From the NCBI RefSeq assembly GCF_000719955.1, contig NZ_JOII01000017.1, forward strand, positions 62,001 through 126,000: 64,000 nucleotides of DNA. The letters run 5' to 3'. The DNA comes from Streptomyces albidoflavus (lineage in GTDB: Bacteria; Actinomycetota; Actinomycetes; Streptomycetales; Streptomycetaceae). Positions within the stretch are counted from its first letter, which is position 1, and every line of letters begins with the position of its first letter. Shown here piece by piece: positions 57,523 to 64,000 of the stretch. The position numbers were made by a program, and so were the translations under genes. The notes beneath the pieces were generated by a model, which saw nothing but the letters and a program-made list of their open reading frames with translations, ran no database searches and was not told the origin of the DNA.

Positions 57523-57786
57523 TCACTTCTTGTCGTCCTTCTTCAGGTCCTTGGCGTCGTTGGTGCACTGCTGGGCCTCGTCCCGCAGGGACTTCGCCAC
57601 GTTGGTGCACGTGGTGTGCCAGGTCCTGAGCTTGCCCCGGACCGCGTCGGCGTTCGGCCCCGACCAGCTCTTCATCTGGGTGGTGGAGTGCCGCTTGGGC
57701 TGATCGACCAGACCGTCTATGTGGTCGGCCAGCGAACGCAGCCGCTGCGCCCGCTGGGTCAGCTCCTCGATCTGCGGATCGGCCAT
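57523..57786 (-). CDS. WXG100 family protein
   Basis: An 87-residue helical-hairpin protein of the WXG100/ESAT-6 class. The central turn is MKSWSGPNADAVRGKLRTW (W-x-G). The C-terminal tail is very charged (AKDLKKDDKK). Single Cys residues are present (TTCTN, QQCTN). WXG100 proteins are secreted as dimers through T7SS. ATG at 57786. It is divergent from the WXG100 gene at 57993. Confidence 0.88.
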   Translation of the reverse strand: MADPQIEELTQRAQRLRSLADHIDGLVDQPKRHSTTQMKSWSGPNADAVRGKLRTWHTTCTNVAKSLRDEAQQCTNDAKDLKKDDKK

Positions 57787-57948
57787 TTCCGTCTCCCCCG
57801 TCGCTCGATCCCGTCCAGCATAGCGATCGGCACAGAGGTCGCCAGGGGCAGCCGGGAGCCGCGACGGCGGGGGCGGCGAGACCCCCTCCGCATCTCCACC
57901 AACTCCCTTCCGGGGAACTGCTTCCCATGCGATAGCGTCCCCTGATAC

Positions 57949-57965
57949 GAACGGATCGTCCGTTC
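57949..57965. promoter_or_regulatory. Palindromic operator candidate upstream of WXG100 gene
   Basis: GAACGGA and TCCGTTC are perfect 7-bp arms around TCG, 27 bases before the ATG of the WXG100 gene at 57993. The form is like the operators of TetR-family regulators. It also lies 162 bases upstream of the divergent WXG100 gene. No regulator gene is in the window. Confidence 0.45.
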
Positions 57966-57992
57966 ATCGTTGTCTACACGGGGAGGATCGTC

Positions 57993-58253
57993 ATGGATCG
58001 CGGTGCAGATCTCACTCGACTCCGGGAACTTTCCAAAACCTTCAACCGGAAGGCCACCGACCTGCAGGCGCTGATCAAGGCGCTGCAGTCGGCCACCTCC
58101 GACAGCACCGGCTACTGGAAGGGCCCCAAGGCGGACCGCTTCCGTGACGACTGGCAGGAAGTGAAGCCCACCTTCGAGAAGTGGGTGACGACCCTCAACG
58201 AGGCCGGCAAGTCCGCGCAGACCAGCGCCGACAACATCGAGCGCGCCACCTGA
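57993..58253 (+). CDS. WXG100 family protein
   Basis: An 86-residue helical-hairpin protein. The W-x-G turn is STGYWKGPKADRFRDDWQE, and the C-terminal helix ends KSAQTSADNIERAT. GGGGAGGATCGTC precedes the ATG at 57993. It is convergent with the EccC-like gene, which should recognise such substrates, and is separated from it by a strong terminator. Confidence 0.9.
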   Translation: MDRGADLTRLRELSKTFNRKATDLQALIKALQSATSDSTGYWKGPKADRFRDDWQEVKPTFEKWVTTLNEAGKSAQTSADNIERAT

Positions 58254-58271
58254 TCCCAGGCAGGCAGCCGA

Positions 58272-58315
58272 CGCGAAAGGGGAGCCGCCCCGGCCGGGGC
58301 GGCTCCCCTTTCGCG
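58272..58315. terminator. 20-bp perfect hairpin terminator
   Basis: Arms 58272-58291 and 58296-58315 are perfectly complementary over 20 bases (starting CGCGAAAGGGGAGCCG) with a GGCC loop. The A/T-containing ends give a T-run in either direction. It separates the convergent WXG100 and eccC-like genes. Confidence 0.93.
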
Positions 58316-58337
58316 TGCCCGCGGCGGGGCGGGGCGG

Positions 58338-61300
58338 TCAGGAGACCATGACCGCCTGCACCGGCTGGAAGGTGCCGCCGGAGACCATCAGGCCGCTGCC
58401 GGCCGGGCCGCCGCCGCTGTTGGCGGGCAGCCGGATGCCGAACAGCTCCCCCTCCTGCGGGCTCTGCGGGGTGAGCAGCAGACCGTTGCGGGACTTGCGC
58501 GCGTCGACCACGAAGCCGCGGTACTGCCCGGCGAGGGTGTCCGAGGTGCCGGCGGCGATGAGGCCGACCCCGCCGTCCGCGCCTTTCTTGACGACGCCTT
58601 CGAGCGCCTCGTCCAGCGAGGTGTCGTAGACGAGTTCGGCGTCGTCGACGAGGACCACGTACGGGCGGCCCGCCGCCTTCTCCTCCAGCTCCTCCAGGTC
58701 GTCCTCGCGGGACTCGGAGTCGAGGATGCCGAGGACGCCGTCGCGGCCTTCGAGGGTACGCAGCGGGGAGCGCCGGGGCAGGACGAGGATGACCGGCGTG
58801 CCCCGGGCCAGCAGGGATTCGGCGGCCGAGCGGAGCGCGGTGGAGCGGCCCGACTTGGGCGGGCCCGCGATGACGTAGCCGGGGCCGTCCTCCTCCAGGT
58901 CGATGCCGAGCGGGGCGAGTTCGTCGCCGCCGACCGCGAGCAGCGCCCAGAGCGGTGAGGGCGGGGTGAAGTCGGGCTCCAGCGCCATCGCCTCGGCGGC
59001 GCCGATGCGGGCGGGCAGCGCGTCGACCCGCAGCGGGCGCCGGTCGGCGGGCAGCCGGCCGTACCGCTCGCCCGCCGCGTCGGCGAGTTCGCGCAGGGCG
59101 CGGACCTGGGCCTGGCCTGCCGGGTCCTCGGTGAGGAGGGCGATCTGGGTCTCGTCCACGCCGGTGTCGGTGACGCGCAGGGCGCGGCCGGGCGGCATGC
59201 TCTTGGGGACCTCGCGGGCCTGGAGTCCGGCGGTGGAGTAGTCGTTGGCGTCGGCGAAGCGCAGGACCAGGCGGTCGGCGAAGGAGGAGGCGACGTGGCC
59301 GCTGAGGCCGGTGCGGTCGGCGGTCATGACGACCTTGAGGCCGACGGCCGAGCCCTCACGGAAGATGCGCTGGACCATCTCGATGAGCTGCCCGTAGTTG
59401 TAGCTCTCGAAGGTGGACATGAACCCCTCCCAGCTGTCGAGGAGGAGCACCATCCACGGCAGCCGGTCCTCGGGGGCGGCCCCGGCGCGCTGCTCGGCGG
59501 CGCTGGAGGCGCCCTCCGCGGCGAGGAGTTGCTGGCGGCGGGCGATCTCGACGAGGAGGCGGTTGATGAGCCGCCGGGCGCGGTCGGGCTCGTCGCGGCT
59601 GACGACGGCGCCGACGTGCGGCATCCGGATCAGCGGCAGGAGCGCGTTGGAGCCGCAGTCGATGCCGTAGACGTGCACGTCGTGCGGGGAGGTGGAGCGG
59701 GCGAGCGAGCCGGCGAGGGTGCGTAGCGCGGTGGAGCGGCCCGAGCGGGCGCCGCCGACGAGCATGGTGTGCTCACCGTGGACCAGGTCGAGGACGAGCG
59801 GCCGGCGGCTCTGCTCGGAGGGCCGGTCGACGAGGCCGTACGGGACGGGCTGGACGTCGTCGTGGCCGGCGGGGGGCGGGGGGTAGGCGGCCATGCCGTC
59901 GAGGGAGATCTGCTCGGCGAGCGGCGGCAGCCAGGGACTGCGCTGCTCGCTGAAGCCCATCAGTTCGGCCCCGCCGCGGACCGCGTCGACCAGCACCGCC
60001 AGGTCGGTGACCATCGTCCCGTCGTCCTCGGCCTCGGCCTTGCGGGGCAGCGGGCGGCTGTACGCCTGCCAGGGCACCGGGGTGTGGGTGGCCTTCGGGC
60101 CGGTTCCGCCGACGGCGGGGCGGCGGCCACCGATGCGGGCGGACTGGACGCCGACCAGGGACTGGGCGCCGGAGCGGACGTAGGCGCGGCCCGGGGTGGA
60201 CTTGGCGATGGCGCCGGAGTCGGGGGCCTCGATGACGTCGAGGGACTCGGAGGCGTCGGTGACGCGCAGGGCGATCCGCAGGTTGGTGTTGGCGCGGATG
60301 TCGGCGCTGACCACACCGGCGGGGCGCTGGGTGGCGAGGATCAGGTGGACGCCGAGTGAGCGGCCCCGGCGGGCGATGTCGACGAGGCCGGCGATGAAGT
60401 CGGGGAGTTCGGCGACGAGGGAGGCGAACTCGTCGATGACCAGGACGAGCCGGGGCATCGGTTCGAGTTCGGGCCGGAGCTTGCGGGTGTCGTTGTAGTC
60501 CTCGATGTCCTTGGTGCCGGTGTTGAAGAGGATCTCCTCGCGGCGGTGGAGCTCGGCGGCGAGCGAGGCGAGGGCGCGTTCGGTGAGGTGGGCGTCGAGG
60601 TCGCTGACCATGCCGACGGTGTGCGGCAGCCGGGCGCAGTCCATGAAGGCGCTGCCGCCCTTGTAGTCGATGAGGACGTAGTTGAGGGCGTCCGGGCGGT
60701 TGGCGACGGCGAGCGAGGCGATGATCGTCTGGAGGAGTTCGGACTTGCCCGCGCCGGTGGTGCCGGCGACCAGGGCGTGCGGCCCGTCGCGGCGGATGTC
60801 GAGGACGAAGGTGCCGTCGGCGGCGATGCCGATGGGGGCGGCGGTGGTGGAGCCGCCGGCCCGCCAGATCCGTTCGATGTCGGCGCCGGCCGGGTCGGGC
60901 ATCTCCAGGAGGTTGAGGAGGCGGGCGGCGGTGGGCAGGGCGCTGTCGGCGTCGTCGCGGCTGACGTCGCGGACCGGGGCGAGGGAGCGGGCGAGCAGTT
61001 CGCACCAGTCGGCGGTGACCTGGTCGCCGAGGACCTCCCCGGCCTCCTCCAGGCCGTGGCCGCGCAGCCGGAAGTGGTGCGAACTGTCGGCGGTCCAGGC
61101 GGCGACGGCGCGGCACTCCTCGGGGAGCAGCCGCTCGTCCTCGTCGAGGCAGAGCGCGTAGATGCCGAAGCGGGGTCCCTCGGTGAGGAGTTGGGGGACG
61201 CCGGGCATGCGGCGCAGGATGCGGGCGCCGTCCAGGACGACGAGGACGTTGGTGTCCGGGTAGAGGTTGCCCAGCGCGTTGTGGTTGTCGCGGGCGGCCT

Positions 61301-62783
61301 TGCGGCGGTTCAGCTCGCCGAGGAGTTCGTTGACCCGGCGGGCGACCGTCTCGGAGTCGAAGGCGACCAGCGCCATGCAGTCCTGCCCCTGGGCGGGGGC
61401 GGTGTGCGGCAGCCAGTGCAGCCAGGACCAGTCGGCGCCGGACGGGGTGTGCGAGGTGAGGCAGACGACGGAGAGGTCGCGGGGGCTGTGCAGGGCGGCG
61501 GCCTGGACGGTGAGCCAGCGGGCGGTCGACAGGGCGCGGGCCCGGTCGCCCGCGACGCCGACGACGCCGAGGTCCTGGAAAGGCAGGGCGACGGGGACGT
61601 CGGGGAGTTCGGGCTGGTCGGGCCGGTCCTCCTCGCCCCACATGCCGCCCCGGCCGAGGGCGAGTTCCACGTCGGAGTGGAGGGTGCCGGTGCCGATCCG
61701 CAGCAGCATCGCGTCCGGGTCGGTGAGGCGGCGCTCCCAGAGGCGGCGGCGGGGCCCGGTCGCGAAGAGCAGGATCTCGGCGGGGTCGGGCATCTCGGCG
61801 CGGCGTTCGCGCTGCTCCTGCTTGCAGGTGGTGGCGAGCAGTTCCTCGTGGGCGGCGAGGTCCTGGCGGTACTGCTTCATCGACGTGCGGTGCTTCTTCT
61901 TGCCGTCGCGGTTGTCGCTGATCCACTGGCCGGCCATCATCAGCGGGCTCATCAGGCAGAACAGCAGCATGAAGATCTGCTTGGTGATGAGCCACATGGT
62001 GATGCCGAAGAGCATCGGCATGAACGCCATGATGAACTGGAACTTGGCCCGTTCCGCCTTGGTGGGCGGCTGGGGGACGATCAGCCGGGAGCGGCGCCGC
62101 AGCGGGTTGAGGCGGGGCGGCCGGTTGTAGGCGAGGCCGCCCTCGCTCATCCGGGAGAGGTGGGCGTCGGGGGCGACGGCCCGGTCGAGGACGAGAAGGG
62201 TGTCGCCCACCCGGACGGTGTCCCCGAGCGGCCAGGGGGTCTCCCCGTCGGCCTCCTCGCCGTCGACCAGCACGGTGAGCTCGGTGTCGGGCGCCGGGAC
62301 GAGGACCGCTTCGCCCTGGACGTCGATCCGGACGCGCAGCGCGGTGGCGGGAAGGGTCGGGTCGGGGACCTGCACGGTGCAGTGGGCGCCAGAGCCGATG
62401 TCGGCGGCGCCCGCGCCGAGCCGGACGACCCGTCCGGAGGCGGGCCCGCCGGCCACTCGTATCTCGTACCAGCCGACCGGTTCGCCCCGGCGCAGCAGCG
62501 GGCCGACGCTGTCGTCGGTGGAGACGCGCATGCCGTCGCTGAGGACGGCGGAGGCGGGGGCGGCCGGGTCGCAGAGCTGGCCGTCGGCCCAGAGGGAGAG
62601 GTGGTGTCCGCCGCCGGCCGCGGGGGCGCGCAGGGCGGTGACGACGCCACCGGCCCCCTTCTGGAAGGGTTCGGCGCCGGTCAGCGCCAGGGCGACGTCG
62701 GCGGCGGTGGCCGACTCCTCCGCGTCGACCATGACGTCGTGGGGCTGGGCGCCCTCCCCGACTACGGTCACCAACACACGCAT
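58338..62783 (-). CDS. EccC-like T7SS ATPase with FHA domain (FtsK/SpoIIIE family)
   Basis: A 1481-residue ATPase. The N-terminal ~90 residues look ubiquitin-like (VLVTVVGEGAQPHDVMVDAEE), then an FHA domain (105-200: YEIRVAGGPASGRVVRLGAG). Two membrane helices are at 249-286. Three FtsK/SpoIIIE modules follow. The first has intact Walker A GTTGAGKS (674-681) and Walker B LVLVIDEFAS (779-788). The second (GGARSGRST, 1010-1018) and third (GPPKSGRST, 1307-1315) have Arg instead of the Walker lysine. Family EccC proteins drive WXG100 substrate export. The FHA suggests phospho-protein control. ATG at 62783. Confidence 0.92.
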   Translation of the reverse strand: MRVLVTVVGEGAQPHDVMVDAEESATAADVALALTGAEPFQKGAGGVVTALRAPAAGGGHHLSLWADGQLCDPAAPASAVLSDGMRVSTDDSVGPLLRRGEPVGWYEIRVAGGPASGRVVRLGAGAADIGSGAHCTVQVPDPTLPATALRVRIDVQGEAVLVPAPDTELTVLVDGEEADGETPWPLGDTVRVGDTLLVLDRAVAPDAHLSRMSEGGLAYNRPPRLNPLRRRSRLIVPQPPTKAERAKFQFIMAFMPMLFGITMWLITKQIFMLLFCLMSPLMMAGQWISDNRDGKKKHRTSMKQYRQDLAAHEELLATTCKQEQRERRAEMPDPAEILLFATGPRRRLWERRLTDPDAMLLRIGTGTLHSDVELALGRGGMWGEEDRPDQPELPDVPVALPFQDLGVVGVAGDRARALSTARWLTVQAAALHSPRDLSVVCLTSHTPSGADWSWLHWLPHTAPAQGQDCMALVAFDSETVARRVNELLGELNRRKAARDNHNALGNLYPDTNVLVVLDGARILRRMPGVPQLLTEGPRFGIYALCLDEDERLLPEECRAVAAWTADSSHHFRLRGHGLEEAGEVLGDQVTADWCELLARSLAPVRDVSRDDADSALPTAARLLNLLEMPDPAGADIERIWRAGGSTTAAPIGIAADGTFVLDIRRDGPHALVAGTTGAGKSELLQTIIASLAVANRPDALNYVLIDYKGGSAFMDCARLPHTVGMVSDLDAHLTERALASLAAELHRREEILFNTGTKDIEDYNDTRKLRPELEPMPRLVLVIDEFASLVAELPDFIAGLVDIARRGRSLGVHLILATQRPAGVVSADIRANTNLRIALRVTDASESLDVIEAPDSGAIAKSTPGRAYVRSGAQSLVGVQSARIGGRRPAVGGTGPKATHTPVPWQAYSRPLPRKAEAEDDGTMVTDLAVLVDAVRGGAELMGFSEQRSPWLPPLAEQISLDGMAAYPPPPAGHDDVQPVPYGLVDRPSEQSRRPLVLDLVHGEHTMLVGGARSGRSTALRTLAGSLARSTSPHDVHVYGIDCGSNALLPLIRMPHVGAVVSRDEPDRARRLINRLLVEIARRQQLLAAEGASSAAEQRAGAAPEDRLPWMVLLLDSWEGFMSTFESYNYGQLIEMVQRIFREGSAVGLKVVMTADRTGLSGHVASSFADRLVLRFADANDYSTAGLQAREVPKSMPPGRALRVTDTGVDETQIALLTEDPAGQAQVRALRELADAAGERYGRLPADRRPLRVDALPARIGAAEAMALEPDFTPPSPLWALLAVGGDELAPLGIDLEEDGPGYVIAGPPKSGRSTALRSAAESLLARGTPVILVLPRRSPLRTLEGRDGVLGILDSESREDDLEELEEKAAGRPYVVLVDDAELVYDTSLDEALEGVVKKGADGGVGLIAAGTSDTLAGQYRGFVVDARKSRNGLLLTPQSPQEGELFGIRLPANSGGGPAGSGLMVSGGTFQPVQAVMVS

Positions 62784-62902
62784 GGCCGTGTTCCTCCCCG
62801 TCAGCCCACTGGTCCGTCGAGGCTAACGGAACGCTCCGGCGCCGTACCCGCCCGTACGCGGGCCCGTCCCCTTCGTCCCGCTCCGGGGTGCGCGGGCGGC
62901 CC

Positions 62903-64000
<1,098 letters not shown>

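Overview
The window is very GC-rich, uses GTG starts often, has strong third-position G/C bias and carries a complete 14-gene nuo operon, futalosine-pathway menaquinone genes, a Tad/Flp pilus locus and WXG100/EccC type VII secretion genes. Together these point to a Streptomyces (or very close actinomycete) chromosome, probably the conserved core interrupted by accessory genes. All assignments come from reading the sequence; no database search was run.

Layout. 1-2919: the 3' part of a fumarylacetoacetase gene (+) and recQ (-), separated by a short Streptomyces-type repeat. 3148-19477: a strong terminator and nuoN-nuoA, all on the minus strand and transcribed from nuoA to nuoN. Most junctions are ATGA/GTGA/TGATG overlaps, so the genes are probably translationally coupled. 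A Rex-like operator lies just upstream of nuoA. 19478-20287: an 810-bp divergent regulatory region with clustered GTGATC motifs and a perfect 12-bp-arm inverted repeat. 20288-27078: a secreted NlpC/P60 hydrolase, then the lipid-quinone block (geranylgeranyl-reductase-family flavoprotein, menG, a small amidohydrolase-like protein, mqnC), with a GNAT enzyme and a flavin-reductase-like protein. mqnA, for the first step of the futalosine pathway, lies at the far end (62.9-63.8 kb). Menaquinone is the electron acceptor for the Nuo complex, so the respiratory genes share a theme.

27211-38481: a Tad pilus operon on the minus strand, read as cpaB, tadZ, tadA, tadB, tadC, flp, two tadE-like genes, a tadG-like gene, a LysM-BTAD regulator-like membrane protein and an A24 prepilin peptidase. 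A 497-bp palindromic repeat sits before the LysM-BTAD gene, and a second copy lies at 23.2-23.7 kb.

38872-62783: an accessory region that looks devoted to type VII secretion. An alpha/beta-hydrolase (DUF1023-type) effector candidate is followed by a partner gene and a lipoprotein gene, faces a divergent WXG100-like gene, and has a second lipoprotein paralogue nearby. Four membrane-protein genes follow. Next comes an array of three paralogous ~471-aa proteins (family A) and three paralogous ~240-aa proteins (family B) in the order A1-B1-B2-A2-A3-B3. Last are a probably frameshifted membrane-protein gene, another membrane protein, a possible EspG-like protein, two WXG100 genes and a 1481-residue FHA/EccC-type FtsK-SpoIIIE ATPase. 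No EccB, EccD, EccE or mycosin gene is present, so this is an orphan or satellite T7SS locus. The A/B array and the DUF1023 cassette are the best candidates for an undescribed secreted effector system.
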